A stretch of 64,000 bases of DNA from Glycine soja. Lineage: Eukaryota; Streptophyta; Magnoliopsida; Fabales; Fabaceae. The stretch covers positions 34,726,913 to 34,790,912 of the forward strand of contig NC_041018.1 of assembly GCF_004193775.1 (NCBI RefSeq). Reading direction: 5' to 3'. Below are positions 12,121 through 24,332 of this stretch, in pieces. The notes under the pieces are model-generated. The model ran no database searches and was not told where the DNA came from. It saw only the letters and a program-made list of their open reading frames with translations. Both the position numbers and the translations under genes were made by a program. Position 1 is the first letter of the stretch; every line of letters begins with the position of its first letter.

Positions 12121-12650
12121 AATTTGTGTTATGCCATTCAAATTTCAAAAACAAAGCTACATTTATATACAACAAACATATATAAATACATGCATGCATG
12201 CATGCATTGTTTATATATATATGAAAACAAAAAGAAAACCAGAAAGGATACTTCAGGTCATACTAGCAAATGGAATATAGTTCTTATAGTATCAATCCTA
12301 ATTTGGGGTTCCATATATTTATATAAGTAATGAAGGGTGTAATAGTTAATGTTTGGATCAATATATGACAACGACTACAGCTCCAACCTGAAAGAGTGAA
12401 GTCCCATTACTATGACAATAGCTCTAATGACCCTGAAATCAACTGCAGATAAATCCACTGTTTCAAAGCTATAGCTCTAATGACTATAGCTTTTTAAGAT
12501 TGTGATGTTTCAACTTTTATGTAAGAAACACCAAACTTTTAGTTTATGATACAAGAGTGAGTCAATTAAAACGTTTAAGCTTCTTTCTTTGTGCCTAAAA
12601 CAAGATATGTTCATTGGGAGTGAATATGAGTATTGAGTACTTACCCTCCA
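12121..12650. other. Spacer between CACTA subterminal repeats and WAT1 fragment
   Basis: No gene is seen. An ATGC repeat (about 12189-12206) and a short TA tract are present. Confidence 0.6.
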
Positions 12651-13679
12651 AGATATATTTTTTCTGCAAGGATGAAGGCACCCATGATGGCTACGATAAT
12701 CATCATCAAAGGGCTGAAAGCAGTAACGAAAACAGGCCCTTTTTTCTGCATGACAATCCCTTGAACATAGTAGGTGATACCTGATTATATTATTCCCTAG
12801 TTCAACAACAAATACACAGAAAAATAGAATAAAAATTATTGTATATTCCGAGACTAGGACATGCCTATAATCTTGACTCCTGATCAATTTTTATGTCATA
12901 GGTAATTGAGGTTTCTTTTAATTTTAAAAAAATAATTAATAAAACTCGATTATGTGTTACTTAAAAATTAATTGGAATCAGATGATCTTAGACCATATAT
13001 ATATAATAATTTATCAGATAGATCATAGATGGATAGACAAATAGAGAGAGAGTGGCTTACAACATAGGCTGCAGCAAAGTGTACCTAAGGCACACACAAG
13101 TGCTGTGAGGGAGAGCTGAACAGTGTATTTCCTTAATGTCACTGCCTGCATTAATCATAAATAATGTACACAAGTCACTCTCATTAGACCAACAATCAAA
13201 GTAGTAAAGACTTAATTACTTGCCTGAAGGATGAAGAAGCCCATGAAAGGGTGGCAAGTACGAGAAGAACAGAACCCTTGAACCAATCCTTTTCACCAGA
13301 ATCAGTGTTGTTTTCAGGTACATAGTTTGTTGGGTGATGCATGTACTTAGACCCGAAGAAACTGATTACTTGCCCTTTGTACAATGTCATCAACATGGCC
13401 CCAACAACTGTTACTACAGTTCCAATCACCTTTGGTTGGCATCTTACTTTTCTCACGTTTAACTTCTCCATCCTAATCCATCCCAAGCAGAGAGTAAAAC
13501 CATGTTATCTCAAAGCAATACAAAAAAAAATGTACTAATAGTAACAAATGAATAGAATTAAGATTAAGATTAACATTAACTGATTATGCATTTAAATTTA
13601 CCTGAAAATAGCAGCCATGACAAATGTCATAGTAGGGAGCATGTTGCTTATCGCACATGACAGCACAAGTCTGAGGAAA
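12651..13679 (-). pseudogene. WAT1-related (nodulin MtN21/EamA-type) transporter fragment
   Basis: Four exon-like blocks on the minus strand match this ten-helix transporter family. They are 13602-13679 (SNMLPTMTFVMAAIF), 13224-13473 (MEKLNVRKVRC, VIGTVVTVVGAMLMTLYKG, KGSVLLVLATLSWAS), about 13065-13146 (VTLRKYTVQLSLTALVCALG) and about 12651-12795 (GITYYVQGIVMQKKGPVF, then AFSPLMMIIVAIMGAFILA). Splice junctions are visible: IFR joins MEKL across GT...AG, and the last block ends at a GTAAGT donor. The second block is shifted by one base near its end, the third joins ALGT directly to a later AAYV, and the N- and C-terminal parts are missing. Introns are kept, so capture was at DNA level. It lies between the CACTA end and the Ulp1 gene. 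Confidence 0.85.
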
Positions 13680-13689
13680 CTGAAAATCA

Positions 13690-14390
13690 GGAGCCTGTTT
13701 GACATAAGGAAAATATTTTCTATTTCTATTTTCACTAATAACTACAAACACCATTCCTAAACAGAGAAATGCTAGCAACACTGTCTCTAACACATTCTCT
13801 TGAACACACTCTTTATTGTTGGCTCAAATTTCTTAAAAATCACAAATTTGGCAGGTCCCACTAGTCATTTGATGAGTCATTCTTCTGATTTTATAATTAT
13901 CAATAAATTTCAAACACCAGTGGAGAGTGTGTTAAAAAGAGTGTGTTAAAACTCTAATAAGATTTATATATAAAAGTCTATATATATAGTGCCTCTTCTT
14001 AATAATTATACCTAACACACAAGAAATCTTATTAGTTAATAACATGTACCTCTACCAAGCAACCATCCAATGATTGTGGACACTTCATTTGTTCACTTAA
14101 CTGCTGCAGTGCCAAGCTTGGTGGTACTATAGCTGCACTAAATTGTTGTTGTGGTAATCAAATGCAGATGCAATGCAGTAGAAGGGGGTAAAGACAATAT
14201 ATTACTACAATTATATGAAATTGAGTTGGTAATACTAAGAACAGAAAACCATTGCACGCAATCACCATTATAGGAATTGTGATTCATTATGAATCACAGT
14301 AGCATGACCGAAAATAAAATAGTCGCTGTGTAAAATAACATAACAATTGTCTCAAATATAGGAAAAAAAAATACTCCTACGCCATCATTA
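13690..14390. other. Spacer without recognisable gene
   Basis: I see no coding sequence. The stretch separates the WAT1 fragment from the 3' end of the Ulp1-like gene, and its origin is unclear. Confidence 0.5.
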
Positions 14391-14394
14391 GCCG

Positions 14395-16365
14395 TTTTTA
14401 CTTATTGCTGTCTTTAAAAAAAATGTTGCCCATTTCTTTCGAATTGTGGTGATGATGTCGATGTCCAACGGTGTGTCATTAGCAAACCACTGCAAGTATT
14501 CATAATTGTAAGTTAGTACTGCAAATATAAAAATTCAGTTCCAATTGCACTGAAGTTTATGCATACCATGGACCAGTCACTCTTTATGTCGCTGGTTATG
14601 ATGTTCCAGATCCAATGCATTACGTAATATCCACATTCATAACAGCCGGTTTAAACGTGACTCTACATATGGAAAACATTTGAACATCGTATACATTACA
14701 TAATTTCATGACTTAACTAGACAACAATAACGCATGGTACATAGCTGACTTACCTTTACTTCAATCCACTTAGGTGCAACTGCCTTAGTTTCAGGAGACA
14801 AGGTCGTCTTCAATTTTGTCATTACACTGCTTTTAAAAAACCACATCAACGCATATACAACAACATGTCAATCAATAATGACCATTAAAGAAGGCTTGTA
14901 AAAATTTATATGGTATGAGATAACCTATTAATTGTATCTTTGATATGCATATCAGGTTTCCTACGCAAGGAACAGAACCAAACAACAACATGTTGCCTAG
15001 GACACAAAACTACGAGTTGCCAATGTGCCCTGCATGTCATGCACATTAGATACAAATACACCCAAACATCATTTGAAGTATGTTTGTTAAATAACACTTA
15101 CTAATGGAAGTAAGGTCCAACGTACACCTCTCAGTCAGATTCTTTAAGCCATCTTTGAAGATATTGTTCGCATTCGCTGCGTCTATCCTTTGAACAAACC
15201 AACGACTGTGGCTCAAGGAATGCATACATGAAACCTTGACTGAATATCTGACTCCACTCATGCATATACCTATTCACATGATTTGAAAGTATTGTAGTGG
15301 ATCATGATATAGAATGAATGAGGAATAAATAAATGAAGGATTTCACTTACATTAACCATAATTGTATGACAGATATGTTCAGACTTTTGTCTCCTGCTAT
15401 TATTTCACTAACATCTGAATATGTGATGAATATCGATGCAGATGCATCTACAATTCCAAGAAAGCTCCCATCAAAGTTGATTTCAAGTGGGTTGTCGTAA
15501 ATATCGAAAATGTACTTTATCAATCCACGCAACGGATCATCTGCGTCCTCATTAGCCGACTTCGGCACATGTGCATCCTCGTTGTGTGGAATACTTTGTG
15601 GATCCTACATGGTTAATGAAAGTGGGTGAGTATTTGTACTGTAATGTATGAATGTTTTACTTTATGTATGTCAAATCAAACATGTTACCTCATCTAATAC
15701 AACTTTCACAAGGTGTGTGGGCCAAGCTACAAATGAATCGACGACCTGCTTCACATATTGTATTTCTGAGGTGGCATAGGAGACCTCAGCCTCAGGATCA
15801 ATAACTGTTTCTACACTTACCCTGACAACATCATCTGCATATGCCACTGTGTGTATGATTGAATCCCCCTCCATTATTTTCCCCATGGCCACCAACCTTA
15901 AATGAACCATAAACAAAGCAAAAACTAATGCATATAAAACACAAACTAAACGATGAACAAAACACAAACCAAACCCAACAATTACAGCTGCAAGAAAAAA
16001 CAAAAGTCCGATTAAATTGTAAGGTAATATTTCTACAAACCTTGTTGTACCATCCTTAAGCTGCACATACAGTCCCATCAATGGTATGGCATTAGCATGA
16101 TGTTCTTGTGAAGCCTGGACATTGGTAACAACATTACTTCCCTGTGTGCTGACACGCGCACCTACTTGTTGTATGTCCGGCTGAATTTGGAGTAGCTCTG
16201 GGGATCCTTTATTTGGCAACTCTTTTTTAATAGCCTCTTTCAATGCATTGGTCATTATTTCCAAGCTCCTTTTATTTTCCTCTTCTAGCTGAGTCCTCAA
16301 TTCTTCCTTAATTTGAGTCCTCAATTCTTCCCTAATCTGCCCAGTCATGTCTTCCTTAAGCCTTG
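14395..16365 (-). pseudogene. CACTA second gene, C-terminal part with Ulp1-like (C48) peptidase domain
   Basis: Minus-strand exons, in order, are: up to 16365-16040 (coiled region IREELRTQIKEELRTQLEEE, then GLYVQLKDGTTR); about 15895-15690 (GKIMEGDSIIHTVAYADDVV); 15605-15360 (DPLRGLIKYIFDIY); 15265-15110 (YMHEWSQIFSQGFMYAF); 15030-14935 (AHWQLVVLCPRQHVVVWFCS); about 14815-14755; 14662-14565 (CYECGYYVMHWIWNI); and about 14490-14395. HWQL and YECGYYVM match the His and Cys boxes of Ulp1-type peptidases commonly carried by plant CACTA elements. A stop at 15131-15133 lies in the fifth exon block. Another at 14651-14653 falls where the family has the oxyanion Gln. The gene is cut by Ogre at 16365 and continues at 35579. 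Exon ends are approximate. Confidence 0.82.
16361..16365. repeat. Target-site duplication CCTTG, left of Ogre
   Basis: CCTTG directly precedes the LTR start TGTCATACC and recurs at 35574-35578 directly after the 3' LTR. Confidence 0.95.
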
Positions 16366-17977
16366 TGTCATACCCTAATTTCGTCCGGGGATTATAATTT
16401 GATGATACACAACCTTTGATTGGCCGCTTCGAGATATTTGGCACCCTTTGTTGCACAATATGTGAAGTCCCTAGACGTGCCGAAAATCAAAAGGAAGCAG
16501 GCTTACGCAATCCGTAAAAATTCCGTAATGTGACGGAAATCAAAAGGAGGTGTTTTTCGCAATCCGTGAGTTTTCGTAACTTCTTCAAAAGCTAAAAAAG
16601 AGTAAATACATAATCCGTAAGGATTCGTAACCTTGCGGAAGGAAAATAAGTATCGTTACGAAATTCGTAAAGTTTCGTAACGTTACGGAAAAGAATTACC
16701 AAAAAAAAGTAGAAGGGGGGTGCATTTAGTAAAAAGGGGGGTACAAATAGCAATCAGACACACTTGGGCCTTCCAGATTCTTCCTCCAGAAGGCTGTTGC
16801 TTCTGGAGGAAGCAACCTTGCTCGCCTGGGCGAGCTGGGTGGCAAGCTCCTCCCCTATTTTGCTATAAATAGGGGGAGGAGTGAAGGGAGAAGAGGTTCA
16901 GCCTTCTTGGCACTTCTTATTCTCTCGAAATTGCTGAGGAAAATTATTTCCGTGAAGAAAATTCAAGCCGAGGCACTTCCGTAACGTTTCCGTAACGTTT
17001 CCGTGAGTAATTACGCGAAGATTCTCGACCGTTCTTCCACATTCATCGTTCGTTCTTCGTTTTCTTCAGTCTTCAACGGGTAAGTACCTTAAACCGAGCT
17101 TTTCAATTCATTCTATGTACCCGTGGTGGTCCACATTTTGTTTCATGTATTTTTATTCTCACTTTCATTCGCTTTCTATACCCGCTTTTGACGTGCTTAA
17201 GTCATTTATTTAAGTCATTTCTCGCCTAATCTAAAAATAAAATAAATTTCCACCGATCGTTTGAATTGTATCATCCGTTAATTTCGGTTAAAATGAATTC
17301 CGACCGTTTGGTCGTTCCGTAACCACGTTGGAAATAAAAAAAGAGGTAAAATAATAATATAATAATCAAAAAATACCTTTTAGTAAAATAAAGCGAAAAA
17401 TCAATCGGACGTTTTCTCTTTGGGATTCCTCATTCTTAAATGAATTGGCTAATAACTAAAGTGAAACTAAGGCTAAAATCAACTCGCCTAGTCAAGCTCG
17501 TCCACAAAAATAGGATTTGAAAGTTTATCATTTCAATTTCTTACCAAGTAAAATGGATCATTTTTAAGGTCCAACGCCTTAAAATGATCACCTTTCAAGT
17601 AAAAAGAATCACTTGATTCACGCATAAGAAAGAACTACGTAGGTTTGATTTCCTCTTCGATGGAGGGTACGTAGGAGCAAAAGCCCCGCTTTTGTCGACC
17701 TCAAAAAATAAAAAGAAGTAAAAGTAAAGGTAACACAATTTCCACAATTCTAAAAAATAGGCTGTTGTCCTTTGAGACAAACGTGAGAGGTGCTAATACC
17801 TTCCTCAAACGTAAATACAACTCCCGAACTTAGAATTTTCATTTTGACCGGTTTCCTTCGGTTTTCCCGACGTTTTCCACAAATAAACGTTGGTGGCGAC
17901 TCCGTGCATCTTTCCTCCTTTGGAAAGCGCACCCGTGAGCCTCGCCTTCGCTCGCCCGCGAAGGGCACGTTGCGACA
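16366..17977 (+). repeat. Ogre 5' LTR
   Basis: The LTR runs from TGTCATACCC to TTGCGACA, 1612 bp. It contains the palindrome at 16820-16835, a TATA box at 16864-16870, repeated CGTAA/TTACG-rich blocks in U3 (16490-16690) and a splice-donor-like GTAAGT at 17080. The 3' LTR differs by small indels, including an extra half-copy of the palindrome. Confidence 0.95.
16820..16870 (+). promoter_or_regulatory. Ogre LTR promoter: palindrome plus TATA box
   Basis: The inverted repeat GCTCGCCTGGGCGAGC (16820-16835) is followed 28 bases later by CTATAAATAGGGGGAG (TATA at 16864). This is the likely core promoter of the full-length RNA. In the 3' LTR the palindrome is at 34407-34422 with a degenerate second copy right after it. 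Confidence 0.75.
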
Positions 17978-18684
17978 GTTGGCGACTCCACTGGGGACTT
18001 TTTGTGAGTTAGGCCTATTTTAAGGAATTGTGGATTTGTGAAACTTCGTGTGTGCATTTGTTGAACTGTGTAAAATGTAAAAAAATGTTGTCTATTTCGC
18101 ATTCTTTACACTGCATTCTAAGCACCCACGGGTTTGAGTAAAGAAAAAAGGGGCCCTACACCCGGGTTCATGGGAATTTAAGGAGTGGAGGTGAATCTAT
18201 CATCATGCTAGGTCTCCGACTTGCTTGATAATAGTGAAACCTCGTCTAGAGCTTTCTCTCTTTATAATGTGTTGTCGCTGGTATTCCATACCGCCACAAT
18301 ATTATTATCTTGAGTGATGATACCTCTAGAAAACAGCCGTGTGAGTTATTAATTGTTGGGGAGTAGTTATTAGAGACCCCTAGATATTGTCCTATAGGTT
18401 CCCAAATAGGGGCAAAGAGCAAACACGCTCTGTGCCATTCACCCTCATGCATTTTTTTGGTAAATAGCACCAGTTTATAGTTTTGCTAGTGATGTTTGGT
18501 TTCTTTAGAGTAATACGTAACCTTTTTAATGCTACGTCGAGGCGCCATCATGCCCAAACGTAGCATTAAAGTTGGATCCCTGCGGTCTCGTATGTGTGAA
18601 TTACCCCTTTGTGTTGTTTTCTTTCCGTTTCATGCATACGCATTGCATCATTCATGTCGGAGTCTTGATCCACCCCTTTTTTAG
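17080..18684 (+). other. Putative 5' leader intron of Ogre (LTR donor to ORF1 acceptor)
   Basis: A strong donor, CAACGG|GTAAGT, lies in the LTR downstream of the TATA box. A pyrimidine-rich acceptor CCACCCCTTTTTTAG ends at 18684, six bases before the ORF1 ATG. Splicing would remove the rest of the LTR and the leader. The donor is also present in the 3' LTR (34675) and in the related lone LTR (51143). This is inferred from consensus sites only. Confidence 0.5.
17980..17998 (+). other. Ogre primer-binding site
   Basis: TGGCGACTCCACTGGGGAC begins two bases after the LTR end, and TGG at this position is the usual complement of a tRNA CCA end. I cannot name the tRNA from sequence alone; Ogre elements are reported to use tRNA-Arg. 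Confidence 0.75.
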
Positions 18685-18689
18685 GTAAA

Positions 18690-20558
18690 ATGATGGGGAC
18701 AAATCAAAACGGCAAAAGGTTTTATCAAGTCAAGGTTAAAAGTCTAGATGTCACTAGCCTCAAGGAATTGGGACGATTGATGGGACCTCTCCAAAGGCAA
18801 GCCTTCCGCAAAGTGTACGGGAAGATTCTAGATCTGACCGCAGCGGAGGTATTTACGGAAGCTGTTGTATCCCTCGCCCAATACTATGACCAGCCGTTGA
18901 GGTGTTTCACGTTTGGGGACTTCCAAATGGTACCAACTATTGAAGAGTTTGAGGAAATATTAGGATGCCCTCTTGGGGGGAGAAAACCGTATCTTTTCTC
19001 CGGCTTTCTTCCTTCCTTGAGCAAGATTGCAGCTGTGGTTGGAGATTCAGCAAAAGAGTTGGATCGCATGAAGCAAACTCGGAACGGCGTAGTGGGCCTG
19101 CCTCGGAAATACTTGGAAGGCAAGGCAAGGGATATGGCAAGCCAAGAGAAGTGGGGCCCGTTTGCGGATATTTTAGCTTTGTTGATTTTTGGGGTTGTCC
19201 TCTTTCCGAACGTGGACGGTTTGGTGGACTTAGCCGCCATTGACGCCTTCCTCGCGTATCACCACAGCAAAGAGAGTCCAGTGGTGGCTATCTTGGCAGA
19301 TTTGTTTGATACCTTTGATCGGAGATGTGAGAAAAATAGTGCACGGATTGTCTGTTGTTTACCCGCTCTCTCTGTGTGGTTGGTTTCACACTTATTCCAA
19401 CAAGACACAAGACACCCGTGTTCGCTTCAAAGCTATCGCTCATGCGCCGAAAAAGGAAGAGTCGATTGGGACCAACATTTGGCTGGGATAGGGGGTAGCG
19501 CAATCAATTGGTTTCCTCGTTGGAAGGAAGGCAAGGAAAGAGTTCTTTTCTCGTGTGGGGACTACCCTAATGTTCCATTGATAGGGACTAGGGGTTGTAT
19601 TAATTATAATCTCGCACTCGCCATAAGACAGCTAGGGTACCCCATGAGGGGAGCGCCAACCGAAGAAAGTCTCTGGCCTTTCCTTGTGAGGGATCTAGGC
19701 GCGCAAAGTCTCAAGGTTATACAAAGAATCCACAAGGCGTGGAGGAGTCCGTTGAGGAAAGACAAGGAGCTTAGGGGCATCCGTAATGGCGTCATCGGAG
19801 GTTATCATGGATGGCTAAGAATTCACACGCGAGGGTTAGATTGGCTCTCCAAGTTGAAAGTTATCGATGAGGAGAACTTTGAAGCTCCGGAGGAAGATGA
19901 AGAAGTCCGAGCTCTAAAATTGGAGCTAGGGAAGGCAAGACTCGCCAAGGAGAAGTTCAAATCAGCTGCTACACACATCCGGAAAGAGTGCACCGAGTTA
20001 CAAGAGGAAAACGCGGCCACTGCAAGAGCCCTTGAACAAGAAACTAAAAGGGCCCGCAAAGAGGAATATGGCCGAGAGAAATTCCGAGGAGCATTGTGGG
20101 GTAGCAACAGTGAGCTCAAGCTCCGAAGAGAGGAAAGAGACCGGTCACGGGTGCATGGCATGATCTTAAAAGAAGAGTTAGCTGCGTGCGCAAGATCCAA
20201 GAGGAGTTTGGCTTAACACTTGGAAGCCACGGAGCAAAGCATGCTAGCTATCATAGGGCAATACAAGGAAGAGTTGAACCAGTCTGTGGCCCATGAACAA
20301 AAGCTAGTGGAGGATTTTGCACAAGTGTACGCCGAAAAAGAAGCAAGAGGGAGGGTGATTGATGCATTGCATCAAGAAGCGACTATGTGGATGGATAGGT
20401 TCGCCTTGACCTTGAATGGAAGTCAAGACCTCCCGCGTCTATTAGCCAAAGCAAAAGCCATGGCCGAAGTGTGTACGGCCCCCGAGGAGATTCATAGGCT
20501 AATCAATTACTGTCAACACATGATAGATTTGATGGCCCACATAATTAGAAACCGTTAG
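18690..20558 (+). pseudogene. Ogre ORF1 (plant-mobile-domain-like protein with coiled coil)
   Basis: One frame of 622 codons is broken only by a TAA at 20214-20216, probably from CAA. The N-terminal ~370 residues carry FTFGDFQMVPTIEEFEEILG and WGPFADILALLIFGVVLFPN, the style of the plant mobile domain-like proteins found in Ogre ORF1. The C-terminal ~240 residues are highly charged and helical (EKFKSAATHIRKECTELQEE), probably a coiled coil. ORF1 precedes gag in Ogre elements and its function is unknown. A consensus splice acceptor ends at 18684, which favours the ATG at 18690 (a second ATG follows directly at 18693). No catalytic motif is seen. Confidence 0.82.
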
Positions 20559-20798
20559 GTTCTCTCGTAACACCTTTGTATAATCTTGGCTAGATGAAAG
20601 CTTTGTTCTTTTTATAAAATGAGAAGTTTTGAACTCATCATGTTATCTAAAAAACCCTTGGGGTGGATCCAAGTGTTCCGATCATTCATTTGCATATTCA
20701 TGTTTTGGTGGCATACTCACCATTGTTTATCTCTTTAGGAATTTCATCATAACTAAGAAAACACCAAAGCACCCCTATAACACTCGATCCAGAAAAAT

Positions 20799-23700
20799 GG
20801 ATAATGAAGAGGGCGTGCAGGAACAGATGAAGGCCGATCTATCGGCTTTAAAAGATCAAATGGCTTCCATCTCGGAGGTCATGTTAAAACTCTAGAAAAA
20901 TATAAAGGATAAAACCACGGCAACCGCCTCCAGTACGGTTAGGGAAGCGGAGCCGGTGCTGCAGCCCGTCTTAAATTCGGGCCGAGACAGAAACATAACC
21001 GTGTTTGGTCGAAGGTATAGTCCGCAAGCTTATCCTTATGGCTTGCCTCCGAACTTCACCCCCCGTGCCACCCCGGAAGATTTAAGCCAAGCCCCTACTT
21101 TCGAGGGGCAACTCCTACCTTATGACGACTATCCCGGGCAAGACGATGAGGAAGGAGATACCCATCTTGGCCCCCTGCTCCACCTCAAAGATTCGTCCCC
21201 CCATGAACTACCCCAACCGAACATAGTCCGCCATATCCCGGCTTCCCCCACACCCGTAAAGGAATCTGTTCCCTTCGCAGAAGATAAGGGAAAGATTGAG
21301 GCGCTTGAAGAAAGGTTAAGAGCAGTCGAGGGCCTTGGCAATTACCCATTCTCGGATTTGGCGGATTTATGTCTCGTACCCAACATCGTCATCCCTCCCA
21401 AGTTCAAAGTACCAGACTTTGATAAGTACAAAGGGACGACATGTCCAAAAGGGCATCTCCGGATGTATTGCCGAAAGATGGGGGCGTATTCTGCGGACGA
21501 AAAGTTGTTGGTCCATTTCTTTCAAGACAGCTTGGCCAGAGCAGCTGTAGCATGGTATACCAATCTGGAAGCTTCCCAGATCCGATCGTGGAAAGACTTG
21601 GAAACTGCCTTCATTAGGCAGTACCAGTACAATACGGACATGGCTCCAGATCGGAACCAGCTTCAGAGTATGACTAAGCGAGAGCATGAGTCCATTAAGG
21701 AATATGCCCAAAGATGGAGAGATCTTGCAGCCCAAGTCATACCGCCCATGACGGAGAGGGAGATGATCACAATTATGGTAGATACGTTACCCACGTTCTA
21801 CTATGAAAAGCTGATAGGCTACATGCCAGCTAACTTTGCGGATCTCGTCTTCACCGGAGAAAGGATTGAATCTGGACTACGAAAAGGCAAGTTCGAATAT
21901 GCTGCCAATATGGCCCCCAACAACAACAGAAGAGCCCCAGTAGTGGGCGCAAGGAAAAAGGAAGGAGACGCCCACGCGGTCACCACCACCCCGACGTGGA
22001 TGAAAGTACCCCAAAATATCCAAAGCTCATACCAACCCAATCCCCCAAATTTTTTAATCCGAGCCGAGAATTCCCTCTCGACTCAAGTAAAAGGAACACC
22101 CGCAGCAGAAAGAGCGCCGGCCCAACGCACAGCTCCAGCCGCTCCCCGGCCAGTTAATAATACAGCCCCCGACGCGACTTATCAATATGCACAGCACCCG
22201 CCCCTGAAAGACAACTTCCCTCCTATTCCCATGGCATACTCCGAGTTATGGCCTTCATTATTGGAGAATCATTTGGTGGTGGCCATACCCGGGAAGGTCC
22301 TCCAGCCACCCTACCCCAAATGGTATGACCCGGGTGCCAAGTGTGCGTACCATAGTGGAGTTCCCGGACACAACATTGACTCCTGCCTCCCGTTCAAATA
22401 TAAGGTACGACACCTAATCAGTGCCGGTTGGCTATCGTTTCAAGAGGAAGGCCCAAATGTTAAAACCAACCCGCTAGCTAGTCATGGAGGGGCTAGCGTG
22501 AACGCCGTCAAAGAGGATGGGCCATTGCGGGCAAAGAGATTAGGAGAGGTAGCTACTTCTAGACGCTTCATCTATCAATCACTGCAAGCGGCGTGCATGG
22601 TCTCCCGTGGCGGAGGCGAAAGGGACGAATGTTTGTTTCACCTCGGGGAGTCGCACGACATGGAAACCTGTCCCGCGGTAGAAGAATTGCTTCAGCGGCT
22701 CATGGACTGGGGGCAGCTTGAAGTGTCCATAGGAGGGAGGGAAGAACCACAAATTTGCATGCAGTCGGCAGAGAAGAAGGTTCCTCTAACCCCCAAGGCT
22801 CTAGTGATATGTTTTACTAGAAAAGGGACCGGCTCCACACCCATATACCCCCGGGCGGCGCCCAAGCCAACGCCATTTGCATATCAAAGTAATAAGGCTG
22901 TTCCGTGGAAGTATACCCCTCCCGCGTCCAGCGAAAGAGTTGCAACCGAAGTTGACTCCCTATCAGCTAAGGTAACCAACATCACCGGCCTCAGTGGCGT
23001 AACCCGCAGTGGTCGGGTGTTCGCTTCCCCTCACCCGGCGGAATTGCCCTCCAAAGGGAAAGCGTCCATGGTCCAAGAGCCCACAGACATAGCCACCCCC
23101 TCTAAAAAAGTAGATCCTCCAATGGCAAGGGGGGCTGAAAAGAAAGAAGGTCTTCAAGGAAAAGCAGTGACTTTGGAAGAGGCCCATGAGTTCCTCCGCC
23201 TCATCCAGCAGAGCGAGTTTAAGGTAGTCGAGCAACTGAATAAAACTCCAGCAAGGATCTCTTTGCTTGAACTACTCATAAACTCCGAGCCTCATCGTGC
23301 ACTGTTGATGAAGGTCCTTAACGATGCCCACGTAGCACATGATATCTCAGTAGAGGGTTTCGAGGGCATCGTTAATCATATAACCACCAACAATTATATC
23401 GCGTTTACGGAAGAAGAGATTCCCGTTGAGGGGAGAGGACACAACAAGGCTCTACATGTGTCGGTGAGATGTATGGACCACGTTGTCGCAAAGGTACTTA
23501 TCGACAATGGATCAAGTTTAAATGTAATGCCGAAGACCACTTTGGAAAAGCATCCTTTTAGTGCGTCACGTTTAAAACCGAGCTCGATGGTGGTGCGAGC
23601 CTTTGATGGTACTCGGCGGGAAGTGATGGGGGAAATCGACATTCCCATTCAGATAGGCCCCCACACTTGCAATGTGGTGTTTCAAGTAATGGATATAAAT

Positions 23701-24332
23701 CCTGCCTATAGCTGCCTCTTGGGAAGACCTTGGATTCATGCCCTAGGAGTGGTCCCTTCAACGCTTCACCAGAAATTGAAGTTCGCAGTGGGTGGACTTT
23801 TAGTGATAGTGTCGGGTGAAGAGGATATGTTAGTGAGCTGCCCCTCCTCCGCATCGTACGTAGAAGCGGCGGAAGAATCATTGGAAACGGCTTTCCAATC
23901 CTTTGAGGTGGTGAGCTGCGCCTCTGTGGAACCAAGTCCGTCGCTACCTTCTCTCTCCAAAGCGGCCATAATGGTGGCGCTTGTTATGCTCAGGAACGGA
24001 TTTGAGCCCGGAATGGGTCTAGGCAAGGGCTGCCTCGGGAATGCCGACGTGGTCGATATCAAGGGAAATCCATACAAGTATGGATTAGGGTATGAACCCG
24101 GGATGCCGGGGAGGAGGAACGTGCCGTCAAGATTTCGGGCGGATAGGGTATGGCCCGGCCGTATTAGCCAGTGTTTCACCAGCGTTGGAATGGTGTCCGA
24201 GGAGGAGGTGGCCGCAATAGAAGAGGAGTTCCCTCAAGACCCACCAAGTTTTGTGCAACCATGCCACCCCGATTCCCAAGTGGGGAACTGGCGCGTGATA
24301 AGCCAGTCAGAAGTCTATACCCCTGATTCAAT
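20799..24332 (+). pseudogene. Ogre gag-protease with G-patch
   Basis: The frame is open upstream from 20629, but the likely start is MDNEEGVQEQ at about 20797-20799, just after HPYNTRSRK; a possible acceptor (TTTATCTCTTTAG) ends near 20739. A stop at 20893-20895 interrupts it. Capsid sequence follows (FDKYKGTTCPKGHLRMYC, AAVAWYTNLE, EYAQRWRDLAAQV), then a zinc-finger-like CAYHSGVPGHNIDSC and a second CLFHLGESHDMETC. The aspartic protease motif is VLIDNGSSLNVMP (about 23497-23535). Near the end comes a G-patch (GFEPGMGLGKGCLG, about 24000-24040; YGLGYEPGMPG). Only the G-patch-bearing exon end at 24332 joins pol, through the intron described separately. Confidence 0.88.

Noticed and set aside
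15671..16456. Long minus-strand frame read as one 261-residue protein
   Set aside because: It starts inside the Ogre LTR (MQQRVPNISKRP) and reads through an intron. The true coding parts are two exons of the CACTA gene, and the start belongs to the inserted element.
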